18,022 bases of DNA from JBAYJY01 sp041664945 (GTDB taxonomy: Bacteria; UBP15; UBA6099): positions 1-18,022 of the forward strand of contig JBAYJY010000091.1 of NCBI GenBank assembly GCA_041664945.1. The letters are read 5' to 3'. Positions 1 through 6,830 of the stretch are shown here, piece by piece (the stretch's first letter is position 1; each line of letters starts with the position of its first letter). The notes under the pieces are model-generated. The model was given only the letters and a program-made list of their open reading frames with translations, searched no databases and was not told the DNA's origin. The position numbers and the translations under genes are program-made.

Positions 1-872
1 GGATGAAGTTCAGCGCATTCTGCATTTTCTCAATACTCTGGGCTTTTGTGGTTTACGACCCGATCTGCCACTGGGTATGGGGAGCGGGCGGTTTTCTGAA
101 GAATATGGGGATGCTCGACTTTGCGGGCGGCGCCGTCGTTCACATCAACGCGGGAATCGCCGCGCTGGTCTCGGCGATCGTGCTCGGAAAGCGCACGGGA
201 TACCCGCACCGGGTAGCGCCGCCGCACAACCTGCCTTTCACCGCTCTGGGAGCGGGCATGCTGTGGTTCGGCTGGTTCGGATTCAACGCGGGCAGCGCGC
301 TCGCGGCGAACGGGCTGGCTTCGAACGCCTTCATTGCGACGAACTCCGCCGGAGCGGCCGCCATGATCACATGGATGGGGCTTGAGTGGGCGAACGGGCC
401 CGGCAAGCCGACTTTTCTCGGAATGGCGACAGGCGCCGTGGCCGGCCTCGCGGCCGTCACCCCCGCCGCCGGATTCGTTTCAGCGGGCAACGCAATGATC
501 ATCGGGATTGTCGCAAGCGGCATCTGTTATCTGATGGTGTCTTACATTAAGGGAAAACTCGGATATGACGATTCGCTCGACGCGTTCGGCGTTCATGGAA
601 TCGGCGGCGTGTGGGGCGTAATAGCAACCGGCCTCTTCGCGTCGAAAGCGATAAACGCAGCCGGAGCGAACGGACTTTTCTACGGCGGCGCCAAACTTTT
701 GGGGATACAACTCGCCGGCGTGGCGGTGACCGGGATTTACTCATTCATAGCGACGTACATAATTTTCAAGCTGGTGGACGTGACGCTCGGGCTTCGCGCG
801 AGCGAGGACGAAGAGCGGATCGGTCTCGACCTGACGCAGCACCGCGAAGCCGGCTATACAGTGTTGGATTGA
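1..872 (+). CDS. amt: Ammonium transporter Amt, C-terminal part (5' end outside window)
   Basis: This is an integral membrane ammonium channel of the Amt/MEP/Rh family, cut by the window start. The first in-frame ATG (position 3) is very probably an internal Met: bases 1-2 complete an upstream codon, and the sequence begins in the middle of the usual fold with MKFSAF followed by VYDPICHWVWG. Both pore histidine contexts are visible, VVHINAG (first of the twin-His pair) and FGVHGIGG (second), as are several hydrophobic segments. The cytosolic tail GLRASEDEERIGLDLTQH is typical of Amt proteins that are gated by PII. The stop codon overlaps the Shine-Dalgarno sequence of the PII gene, the classic amt-glnK arrangement, so PII very likely controls this channel. 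About a third of a normal ~400-residue Amt is missing upstream. The family call is secure. Confidence 0.95.
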   Translation, partial: MKFSAFCIFSILWAFVVYDPICHWVWGAGGFLKNMGMLDFAGGAVVHINAGIAALVSAIVLGKRTGYPHRVAPPHNLPFTALGAGMLWFGWFGFNAGSALAANGLASNAFIATNSAGAAAMITWMGLEWANGPGKPTFLGMATGAVAGLAAVTPAAGFVSAGNAMIIGIVASGICYLMVSYIKGKLGYDDSLDAFGVHGIGGVWGVIATGLFASKAINAAGANGLFYGGAKLLGIQLAGVAVTGIYSFIATYIIFKLVDVTLGLRASEDEERIGLDLTQHREAGYTVLD

Positions 873-885
873 GGGAGCGAACTAA

Positions 886-1227
886 ATGAAATACATAATA
901 GCGATGATACAGCCGGACCGGCTGGAAGAAGTTCAGGATCTGCTGCGAGCGGGCGGGATCAACCTGATGACGGTTGTCGAAGTTCTCGGCTGCGGCAGGC
1001 AGGGCGGCGTGACGGAAGTCTACAGAGGACACAAGGAAGCCGGCCACCTGTTGAAAAAAATAAAACTCGAGATCGCGGTCAACGAAGATTTCGTGGAACC
1101 GGCGATAGCCGCGATCACGAAAGGCGCGCAGACAGGCCGGATCGGCGACGGGAAGATATTCGTCTTCGATCTGCACGAATGCATAAGGATAAGAACTGGT
1201 GAAAGGGGCAACGAAGCCATAGGGTAA
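886..1227 (+). CDS. glnB: Nitrogen regulatory protein PII (GlnB/GlnK family)
   Basis: This 113-residue protein has normal PII length and numbering. PII proteins are trimers that bind ATP/ADP and 2-oxoglutarate and control Amt, glutamine synthetase and other nitrogen targets. Visible landmarks are the N-terminal KYIIAMIQP strand, Q39 in GCGRQGG, the T-loop with Y46-R47-G48, the B-loop TGRIGDGKIFV (residues 83-93), and the C-loop R101/R103. R47, which in GlnK proteins plugs the Amt pore, is kept. The canonical uridylylation site Tyr51 is replaced by Glu, so control by GlnD-type uridylylation at that residue looks impossible. The start is fixed by GAGGGAG at 871-877, 8 nt ahead of the ATG and overlapping the amt stop. 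The amt linkage suggests the GlnK role, but the two names cannot be separated by sequence alone. Confidence 0.96.
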   Translation: MKYIIAMIQPDRLEEVQDLLRAGGINLMTVVEVLGCGRQGGVTEVYRGHKEAGHLLKKIKLEIAVNEDFVEPAIAAITKGAQTGRIGDGKIFVFDLHECIRIRTGERGNEAIG

Positions 1228-1295
1228 GGAAGCCCTACAGGAAAACGGAATTACGCCGACACCGCCGACGAAGCCCGCGAGACCGCGAGTATCGA

Positions 1296-1377
1296 AAGCT
1301 GTGAATTCCGATGAAAGCGCCGCCCGGCAAACGGGCCGGCTGAAGGAACTGAACACAGCTTCCGCGCGAGAGCGCGG
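1296..1377 (+). ncRNA. Candidate structured RNA / cis-regulatory leader
   Basis: The stretch folds by eye into nested helices. P1 pairs AAGCTGTG (1296-1303) with CACAGCTT (1354-1361). P2 pairs TTCC (1306-1309) with GGAA (1345-1348). P3 pairs GCCG+CCCG (1319-1326) with CGGG, a bulged C, and CGGC (1332-1340) around a GCAAA loop. P4 is a perfect 6-bp hairpin, CCGCGC/GCGCGG (1362-1377), closed by a GAGA (GNRA-type) tetraloop. P4 begins at the very next base after P1 ends, so the two could stack coaxially. It lies about 130 bases ahead of the mvhD-like gene and downstream of glnB. It does not match the cobalamin, THF, TPP, SAM or glutamine riboswitch consensus sequences as I know them. Function is unknown; a cis-regulatory leader is inference. 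Confidence 0.42.
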
Positions 1378-1444
1378 AAACAAAGAATGGCGTAAATCTG
1401 TTAAATAATCCGCGCGCGCGACATGCCGGCGGATGCAATTATGG

Positions 1445-1467
1445 AGGGGCGGCCTGCGGTCGCCCCT
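1445..1467 (+). repeat. Strong GC-rich hairpin, possibly a dispersed palindromic element
   Basis: AGGGGCG and CGCCCCT, extended by a G·T pair and CC/GG, form a 10-bp stem with a TGC loop. No T-run follows, so it is not a good Rho-independent terminator. A similar GGGGCGC-type hairpin is present at 6831-6859, which hints at a dispersed element. It lies 38 bases before the mvhD-like start and could instead be part of that gene's leader. Confidence 0.5.
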
Positions 1468-1504
1468 TCGCGCGATTGCCAATTGCGAAAAGAGGCGAAG
1501 AAAA

Positions 1505-1924
1505 ATGGCGAACATAACAGTATTTTGTTGCAGCAACAGCTTGTACGGCGACGCAGATCCTTGGCAGGCCGGAAAAGCGAAAGCGAAAGCGAAAAACGCG
1601 CACAAGATCGAGTTGGCGTGCAGCAGCCGGGTCGAAACGATCCACATTCTGAAGGCGATTGAGAACGGAGCCGAAGGAGTTCTGATCATCGCATGCCCCG
1701 AGAGCGAATGCAAGCTGATCGAGGGCAGCAAGCGAACCGGCAAGCGCGTCGAGAGCGCGAAGCGGCTGCTGGGCGAGATCGGCGTCGAGCCGGAGCGGGT
1801 TATGATCGTGCGGCCGCCGGTCCCGTCGGCGCCGAACTTCAACGAAATAGTGAAGGAAGCCGAAGCCGTGTTTTCGAAACTCGGCGCGGCGAACGGAAAA
1901 AAAACACAGTCCCGAAAGGATTGA
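1505..1924 (+). CDS. MvhD/FrhD-type hydrogenase iron-sulfur subunit-like protein
   Basis: This 139-residue protein matches the MvhD/FlpD family of small [2Fe-2S] electron-transfer proteins that connect hydrogenases or other donors to heterodisulfide-reductase-type complexes. It has the family's order of landmarks: an N-terminal strand with Cys (VFCCSNS, C8/C9), ACSSRVE (C39), KAIENGAEGVLIIACPESEC (C64, C69), and the LLGEIGVEPERV segment. It differs from textbook MvhD in having adjacent cysteines instead of CxxC at the N-terminus and a short KAKAKAK insert near residues 24-30. I chose ATG 1505 because the family similarity starts there and a GAGGCG sequence lies just upstream. The extension back to 1433 is unlike the family. 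metV and metF follow, as in acetogens where MvhD and HdrABC feed MetVF, but no HdrABC is present here. Confidence 0.8.
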   Translation: MANITVFCCSNSLYGDADPWQAGKAKAKAKNAHKIELACSSRVETIHILKAIENGAEGVLIIACPESECKLIEGSKRTGKRVESAKRLLGEIGVEPERVMIVRPPVPSAPNFNEIVKEAEAVFSKLGAANGKKTQSRKD

Positions 1925-1962
1925 AAAACTGAAAAAGGCATGTGCGGGACGGCGAGCGTGTG

Positions 1963-1996
1963 TCTGAAACAATAGCGAATCATGCAGTGTTTCAGA
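1963..1996 (+). other. Inverted repeat in the mvhD-metV gap
   Basis: TCTGAAAC (1963-1970) and GTTTCAGA (1989-1996) form a perfect 8-bp stem with an 18-base loop. It sits in the 156-base gap between the mvhD-like gene and metV and has no T-tract behind it. It could be an RNA hairpin affecting the operon or a protein-binding site. Nothing else in the gap is recognisable apart from the metV ribosome-binding site. Confidence 0.35.
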
Positions 1997-2080
1997 TAGT
2001 AGAGTTGAAAAGCGCGCCTGCCGCCCGGAAAGATAAGAAAGAATTCGCCGGCTTTGTAAAAGTGTACTGGAGGCAAAACA

Positions 2081-2749
2081 ATGATCGTAGGCGAAAGAAA
2101 GCATTTCATCGAGATCGCCGAGATGCTCAAGGGCTATGGGAAGGTTCTGGTAGTCGGCTGCGGGACATGCGTAAAGGTATGTTTCGCGGGCGGCGACAAG
2201 GAAGTCGCTCTTCTCGCGTCCCAATTGAAGATCGCGGCGAAAAGGAAAAAACAGAAGCTCACCGTGACGGAAATAACGGTGGAGCGGCAGTGCGAGCCGG
2301 AGTTCATAGAGGAACTCGCGCCTCTCGCGGCGGACCACGACGTGATACTGTCGATGGCGTGCGGAGCGGGAGTGCAGTTTCTCGCCGAGCGGTTTCCGGA
2401 CAAAATCGTGCTGCCGGCTGTCAACACGTCGCATCTCGGCGTGTTGGAAAAGCAGGGAGTGTTCGGAGAGCGCTGTCTCGGCTGCGGCGACTGCCTGATC
2501 GGAAGATTCGGCGGCGTATGCCCTGTCACGCGCTGCTCGAAGAGCCTTCTCAACGGGCCTTGCGGCGGCTCGAAAGACGGCAAGTGCGAGATAGACCCGG
2601 ACGTGAAGTGCGCATGGCAGTTGATTTACGACCGGCTTAAGACAATCGGACAGCTCGACAACCTCAAGGCAGTCGAGCAGCCCAAGAAGTGGTCGACCGC
2701 AAGAGACGGCGGACCCCGCAAAACTGTTTTGGAGGACCACACGATCTAA
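2081..2749 (+). CDS. metV: MetV, zinc/Fe-S subunit of methylene-THF reductase
   Basis: This 222-residue protein belongs to the MetV family (methylene-tetrahydrofolate reductase C-terminal domain), the partner of MetF in acetogen-type reductases of the Wood-Ljungdahl methyl branch. It is rich in cysteine: C27-x2-C30-x3-C34 (GCGTCVKVC), a SMACGAG motif, then a dense C-terminal block with CLGCGDC, GGVCPVTRC, NGPCGGS, GKCEI and VKCAW, a pattern used for Fe-S and zinc binding. The NGPCGGSKDGKCE motif is diagnostic. The start has GGAGG about 7 nt upstream. The stop TAA shares its last A with the metF ATG (TAATG), so the two are translationally coupled. MetV needs an electron donor module (RnfC2 or HdrABC-MvhD in studied acetogens); which module serves here is not evident. 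Confidence 0.92.
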   Translation: MIVGERKHFIEIAEMLKGYGKVLVVGCGTCVKVCFAGGDKEVALLASQLKIAAKRKKQKLTVTEITVERQCEPEFIEELAPLAADHDVILSMACGAGVQFLAERFPDKIVLPAVNTSHLGVLEKQGVFGERCLGCGDCLIGRFGGVCPVTRCSKSLLNGPCGGSKDGKCEIDPDVKCAWQLIYDRLKTIGQLDNLKAVEQPKKWSTARDGGPRKTVLEDHTI

Positions 2750-3669
2750 TGAATACGACCAGCAACTTACAACGCATACTAAACCAAGGAAAATTCGCGG
2801 TAACCGCAGAGTGCGGGCCGCCGAAAAGCGCCGATCCTGAAGTTATCCTTAAAAAGGGAGCCCTTCTCAAGGGCTGCGTTGACGCTGTTAATGTCACCGA
2901 CAACCAGACCGCGATCGTGCGCATGAGCAGTCTCGCCGCCTGCGCGCTGCTGAAATCAGCAGGCATCGAGCCCGTCCTTCAGATGGTAACGCGCGACCGC
3001 AACCGCATCGCGCTTCAGAGCGACATTCTCGGCGCTTCCGCGCTCGGAATCCACAACATGCTCTGCCTCAGCGGCGACCACCAGAAGTTCGGCAACATGA
3101 AGGAAGGCAAAAACGTTTATGATCTCGACTCGATTCAACTGATCCAGACGGTCACCGCGATGTGTTCAAAGGGCGTCTTTCTGGGCGAGGACGAGAAGAT
3201 GGCCGTTCCGCCGAAAATGTTCGTCGGCGCCGCCGAGAACCCGTTCGCGGACCCGTTCGAGTTCCGCGCGATCAGGCTCGCAAAGAAAGTCGCGGCCGGC
3301 GCGAAGTTCATCCAGACTCAGTGCATCTACGACATCGCGAAATTCAAGAAATGGATGAAGATACTGCGCGACATGGGCCTGACGGAAAAGGTTTACATCC
3401 TCGGCGGAGTGACGCCGCTGAAGGGGCCGGGCATGGCGAAGTACATGAAGAACAACGTGGCCGGGATGGACATACCGGACGAGGTCATCAAGCGGATGGA
3501 AGGAACGCCGAAGGAGAAATGGCGCGAGGAAGGAATAAAGATCGCGGTGGAGACGATAAAGAAGCTCAAGGCGACGCAGGGCGTGGCCGGAGTGCACATC
3601 ATGGCGATCGAGTGGGAGGAAGCCGTCCCGATGATCATGGAGCAGGCGGGACTGCCGCCGCGAAGCTGA
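2749..3669 (+). CDS. metF: Methylenetetrahydrofolate reductase MetF
   Basis: This cytosolic FAD enzyme of 306 residues, normal for MetF, reduces 5,10-methylene-THF to 5-methyl-THF in the methyl branch of the Wood-Ljungdahl pathway, or oxidises it in reverse. Visible signatures are TAECGPPKS with the likely catalytic Glu21, the VTDNQTAIVRMSS strand-loop, and RDRNRIALQSDILGA, followed by LCLSGDH. The C-terminal part has ADPFEFRAIRLAKKVAAGA and FIQTQCIYD, also family hallmarks. It begins at ATG 2749, overlapping the metV stop by one base, with GGAGG at 2731-2735. An upstream in-frame ATG at 2689 lies inside metV and is rejected. With MetV this forms a MetVF pair. The next gene starts 21 bases downstream, so the glutamate-synthase-like genes belong to the same transcription unit. 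Confidence 0.95.
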   Translation: MNTTSNLQRILNQGKFAVTAECGPPKSADPEVILKKGALLKGCVDAVNVTDNQTAIVRMSSLAACALLKSAGIEPVLQMVTRDRNRIALQSDILGASALGIHNMLCLSGDHQKFGNMKEGKNVYDLDSIQLIQTVTAMCSKGVFLGEDEKMAVPPKMFVGAAENPFADPFEFRAIRLAKKVAAGAKFIQTQCIYDIAKFKKWMKILRDMGLTEKVYILGGVTPLKGPGMAKYMKNNVAGMDIPDEVIKRMEGTPKEKWREEGIKIAVETIKKLKATQGVAGVHIMAIEWEEAVPMIMEQAGLPPRS

Positions 3670-3690
3670 GACAACAGCCGGAGGATTGTA

Positions 3691-5091
3691 ATGCCGAAGA
3701 AATATAACATCCACGCCAAGGAAGCGCCGCCGCGGTTCACGCCCGTCGGCAAATACGGCATCGTGGACTTCAACGAGAACTGCGCCGGCGCATGCCACAA
3801 CTGCGTCAAGAAGAAATGCGTCTATAGAAACTACGAAACCGAATCCAAGTTCACAAGCGCGCTCGACAGGCCGGTCGAGTATATGAACGAATGCATGAAC
3901 TGCCTTAGCTGCGTGCAGAACTGCACGCGCGGAGTAGTCAACCGGACGATCAACCCCGAGTTCAAATGGCTCGGCGGGGGCTACTGGAAACCGGACCTGA
4001 TTATAAGCATCTGGAAACAGGCGACGACCGGCAAGATCCCGGTGTCAGGCGCAGGCTACGGCGGCCCGTTCTCAGGGCCGGGTTTCGATTCGATGTGGAC
4101 CGACATGTCCGAGATCGTGCGCCCGACGCGCGACGGCATCCACGGCCGCGAGTACATCTCCACCTCGGTCGACGTCGGCGCGAAACTGCCCTTCCTTCGC
4201 TTTAATAAAAAGGGCGAACTCACAATCGAACCGCCGACGCTCCTCGACATACCGGTTCCGTTCTTCATCGACTCGCCGCCGTTCGGCGACTTGTCCGACA
4301 ACGTGTTCGAGGCGCTTGCGATCTCCGCCCGCGAGATGAATACGTTCCTTATTCTCGACGTGAAGAATTACTCGAAGAAGCTCGCGAAATATAAAGATAT
4401 CATCTGTCCGCTGATGAACGGCGGCGAGGTTGAAGCAAACGCCGCGCGCATCAAGTCGGCGAAGATCGTCGCGTTGCGCTATGCAAAAGGCGTAATGAAG
4501 CATGCTAAGAAAGTAAAGGAAATAAACAGCGGAGCGGTCGTGATGATACGCGTCGCCATGACGCAGGATTCGGACGCGATTACGCTGGAACTGGCGAAGC
4601 AGGGCGCTGAAGTCATCCACCTGTGCGCCGGGCTGAACGGAAATGTGCCGGCGGCGGACGGCAAGACAGAGTTCATCAAAGACGCGTTCCGCCGCATACA
4701 CAAAACGCTCGTCAAGGAAAACATCCGCGACAACGTGACGCTGATAGCGGGCGGCGGGATCGCGATGGCCGAACACATGGCGAAAATGATCATCTGCGGC
4801 GCCGACTGCGTGTCGCTTGGCCTTCCGTTCCTGATAGCGATGGAATGCAGGATGTGCCGCAATTGCGAAAACGGACTCGACTGTCCGGTGGAAATGTCCG
4901 GAATTCCGCCGGAGCACGGCGCGGCGCGGATCATGAATCTGGCCGCCTCGTGGAGGAACCAGTTGCTCGAAGTTCTGGGCGCGATGGGGATTCGCGAAGT
5001 GCGCAGGCTGCGCGCGGAATTCGGCCGCGCGATGTTCCGCGAGGACCTCGAACGCGATACTTTCGAAAAGATTTTCCCGCGAAGGACGTGA
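3691..5091 (+). CDS. Glutamate-synthase-like Fe-S flavoprotein lacking the GltS active-site motifs
   Basis: This 466-residue protein is homologous along its length to the next gene product (ferredoxin-like N-terminus, TIM barrel of the GltB2/FMN type, C-terminal Cys cluster). It has two N-terminal [4Fe-4S]-type motifs, C31-x3-C35-x2-C38-x4-C43 and C68-x2-C71-x2-C74-x3-C78, a VRPTRDGIHGREYIST block, a phosphate-binding-like AGGGIAMAEHM...GADCVSLG segment, and a C-terminal cluster C386, C389, C392, C398. The motifs that define glutamate synthesis in its neighbour (CTGEGG, QGAKPGxGGH, DGSYGGTGAAP) are absent or replaced, for example by YAKGVMKH and HLCAGLNGN. I infer a flavin/Fe-S electron carrier or a non-catalytic partner subunit rather than a glutamate synthase. 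GGAGG sits 6 nt before the start. It lies 21 bases after metF and 4 before gltB2, which fits either role. Confidence 0.72.
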   Translation: MPKKYNIHAKEAPPRFTPVGKYGIVDFNENCAGACHNCVKKKCVYRNYETESKFTSALDRPVEYMNECMNCLSCVQNCTRGVVNRTINPEFKWLGGGYWKPDLIISIWKQATTGKIPVSGAGYGGPFSGPGFDSMWTDMSEIVRPTRDGIHGREYISTSVDVGAKLPFLRFNKKGELTIEPPTLLDIPVPFFIDSPPFGDLSDNVFEALAISAREMNTFLILDVKNYSKKLAKYKDIICPLMNGGEVEANAARIKSAKIVALRYAKGVMKHAKKVKEINSGAVVMIRVAMTQDSDAITLELAKQGAEVIHLCAGLNGNVPAADGKTEFIKDAFRRIHKTLVKENIRDNVTLIAGGGIAMAEHMAKMIICGADCVSLGLPFLIAMECRMCRNCENGLDCPVEMSGIPPEHGAARIMNLAASWRNQLLEVLGAMGIREVRRLRAEFGRAMFREDLERDTFEKIFPRRT

Positions 5092-5095
5092 CAAA

Positions 5096-6622
5096 ATGAG
5101 CTCTACAACAGAAACGCTGCCAAGACCGGTAAAAGATGTGAAAATCACGCCGTCGCGTTACAGAAACCCGATCGGCAAATACAAAATCATCCGGAGCGAA
5201 GCCTGCACGGGCTGCGGCAAGTGCGCCGAGCTGTGCCCGCACGGCGTCCACCTGCGCTATCCGGCGTACGACAAGACGCTCCGCCCGCGCGACTACAAGT
5301 GCCGCGGAGACGAGTGCCGGAAAGAGAATTATTTCTGTATCGACAAATGCCCGGCCGGCGCGCTGACGCTGAAGCTGCATCCGGCGTTCGAGGCGCTCGG
5401 CGACATGCGCTGGCCTAACGAACTGATCATAAGCACATGGGATCAGGCTGAAAACGGCCGCATCACCAATCAGTATCTCGAAGGCAACCTCGGCCGCTCC
5501 GGCGGCGGATTCGACAGAATGAGAATCCAATTCCCGGCGCGGCTCTCAAAAACCGTCAACCCGGCGGATGTCGACATGTCAGTCGTCCTCAACCACAGGT
5601 ACGGAGACCGGGCGCCGCGAATCAAGATCAGCGTTCCGTGGTACGGCGGCGGAATGAGCTTCGGCTCCATCAGCAACACGGCGATGGTCGCCAAAGCGCG
5701 CGCCGCGACCGCCTGGAACACGTTCACTTGCACCGGAGAGGGCGGCTTTCCGGAAATGCTCGAGCCTTATGACAACCACGTCATCACGCAGATCGCGACC
5801 GGGCTGTTCGGCGTTCGCGAGGAAACTATCAAACGCGTAAAGATAGTGGAATTTAAATACGCGCAGGGCGCGAAACCCGGACTCGGCGGCCATCTGCTCG
5901 GCGACAAGAACACGCCCGCCGTCGCCCGGATGCGCGAAGCGGTGGTCGGCTCCTCGCTCTTCTCGCCCTTCCCCTTCCACAGCGTCTATTCCATCGAAGA
6001 CCACAAAAAGCATGTCGACTGGATAAAGGCGATGAACCCGGCGGCGCTTGTTTCGGCGAAAGTCTCGACTCCGTCCGACGTGGACATGGTCGCGATCGGC
6101 TGCTATTACGCCGGGGTGCACATCGTTCACATTGACGGCAGCTACGGAGGCACCGGCGCGGCCCCCGACATAGCGAAGAAAAACATAGCGATGCCTATCG
6201 AATACGCGATACCGAAGGTGCATGACTTCCTGACGCAGGAAGGCGTGCGGGACGAAGTCACGCTGATCGCGAGCGGCGGCCTGCGTTGCGCGCACGACAT
6301 CGTGAAAGCGATCGCGCTCGGCGCCGACGCCTGCGTAATCGGCACGGCGGAAATGGTCGCGCTGGACTGCATCCGCTGCGGAAACTGCGAGAGCGGCCGC
6401 GGCTGCGCGCGCGGAATCGCCACAACCGACCCGGAACTGTCTCTTGCGATGGACATTGAATACGCATCGCAGCGCATTATCAACCTGTACAACTCATGGA
6501 ACGAACAGATACGGACAATCCTCGCAAGGCTCGGCATCACATCAATCGCTAAGTTGCGAGGCCGCACCGACGTTCTATATCACCTGGATTATCCGGGTTA
6601 CGACGATCTTACTTATAACTGA
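5096..6622 (+). CDS. gltB2: Glutamate synthase central (FMN, domain 2) subunit with ferredoxin domain
   Basis: This 508-residue protein carries the FMN/Fe-S synthase domain that forms glutamate from 2-oxoglutarate and ammonia channelled from a glutaminase subunit. N-terminal ferredoxin-like cysteines are C37-x2-C40-x2-C43-x3-C47 and C69/C74/C81/C85, the second set with unusual spacing. The synthase core shows GGGMSFGSIS, CTGEGG (from C212), YAQGAKPGLGGHLLG, SPFPFHSVYSIEDHKK, HIDGSYGGTGAAP and a final GGLRCAHDIVKAIALGADA phosphate-binding segment. The Fe-S motif C425-x2-C428-x2-C431-x5-C437 occupies the place of the classic 3Fe-4S cysteines. The glutaminase (domain 1) and GXGXG (domain 3) parts are absent from this chain and appear fused together in the gene at 6882, so the enzyme is split. 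No NADPH-dependent GltD is seen, so ferredoxin is the likely electron donor (inference). The gene starts 4 bases after its paralogue's stop. Confidence 0.9.
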   Translation: MSSTTETLPRPVKDVKITPSRYRNPIGKYKIIRSEACTGCGKCAELCPHGVHLRYPAYDKTLRPRDYKCRGDECRKENYFCIDKCPAGALTLKLHPAFEALGDMRWPNELIISTWDQAENGRITNQYLEGNLGRSGGGFDRMRIQFPARLSKTVNPADVDMSVVLNHRYGDRAPRIKISVPWYGGGMSFGSISNTAMVAKARAATAWNTFTCTGEGGFPEMLEPYDNHVITQIATGLFGVREETIKRVKIVEFKYAQGAKPGLGGHLLGDKNTPAVARMREAVVGSSLFSPFPFHSVYSIEDHKKHVDWIKAMNPAALVSAKVSTPSDVDMVAIGCYYAGVHIVHIDGSYGGTGAAPDIAKKNIAMPIEYAIPKVHDFLTQEGVRDEVTLIASGGLRCAHDIVKAIALGADACVIGTAEMVALDCIRCGNCESGRGCARGIATTDPELSLAMDIEYASQRIINLYNSWNEQIRTILARLGITSIAKLRGRTDVLYHLDYPGYDDLTYN

Positions 6623-6646
6623 AATATAAACGAGGAGTGAATCATT

Positions 6647-6778
6647 ATGGTTAACACATCGGATCAAATGATTGAAAATCTGTTGGCTTCACGCAAAGAG
6701 CTCTACACCGCGCCGACAGCGGCGGAAAAAGCGGCCAAGGGGCCGAAAGCGAAAATTTCGAAATCGAAGTCGAAATAG
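6647..6778 (+). CDS. Small basic protein resembling the propeptide of the downstream glutamate synthase
   Basis: This 43-codon reading frame has an excellent ribosome-binding site (GAGGAG at 6632-6637, 9 nt before the ATG) and lies 24 bases after gltB2 and 103 before the gltB1-gltB3 fusion. Its first 20 residues align without gaps, Met to Met, with the N-terminal extension of that fusion: D6, I9, A14-S15-R16 and L19-Y20 are shared, with E27 and P33 beyond, about 10 of 33 identical. The segment around residues 6-20 could form an amphipathic helix. The tail is lysine-rich (KAAKGPKAKISKSKSK), giving a strongly basic protein. I know of no named family. A docking peptide or small regulator acting on the glutamate synthase complex is inference. 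Confidence 0.62.
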   Translation: MVNTSDQMIENLLASRKELYTAPTAAEKAAKGPKAKISKSKSK

Positions 6779-6802
6779 CATAACAAAAACGGCGCATATT
6801 GA

Positions 6803-6826
6803 ATTGGCGCGGCATGACGCGCCAAT
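6803..6826 (+). repeat. Perfect 9-bp hairpin (first of two in tandem)
   Basis: ATTGGCGCG (6803-6811) pairs perfectly with CGCGCCAAT (6818-6826) around a GCATGA loop. It lies between the small basic protein and the glutamate synthase fusion gene. No T-run follows. It may be an mRNA-processing or stabilising hairpin within the operon, or part of a dispersed palindromic repeat together with the next hairpin. Confidence 0.6.
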
Positions 6827-6830
6827 CCGA

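Noticed and set aside
1296..1377. Known riboswitch classes (cobalamin, THF, TPP, SAM, c-di-GMP, glutamine)
   Set aside because: None of the conserved sequence blocks I know for these classes is present, so it is reported only as an unassigned structured RNA.
1942..2640. A 232-codon plus-strand frame overlapping metV
   Set aside because: Arg/Gly-rich off-frame translation of metV, which is clearly the real gene.
766..2740. Long minus-strand frames of over 430 codons across amt, glnB, mvhD and metV
   Set aside because: They are antisense to well-recognised genes, have Arg/Phe-rich, low-complexity composition and no family resemblance; long antisense frames are common in GC-rich DNA.
4072..5148. 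Minus-strand 358-codon frame
   Set aside because: Antisense to the 3691-5091 gene; composition is His/Arg/Val-rich with no recognisable domain.
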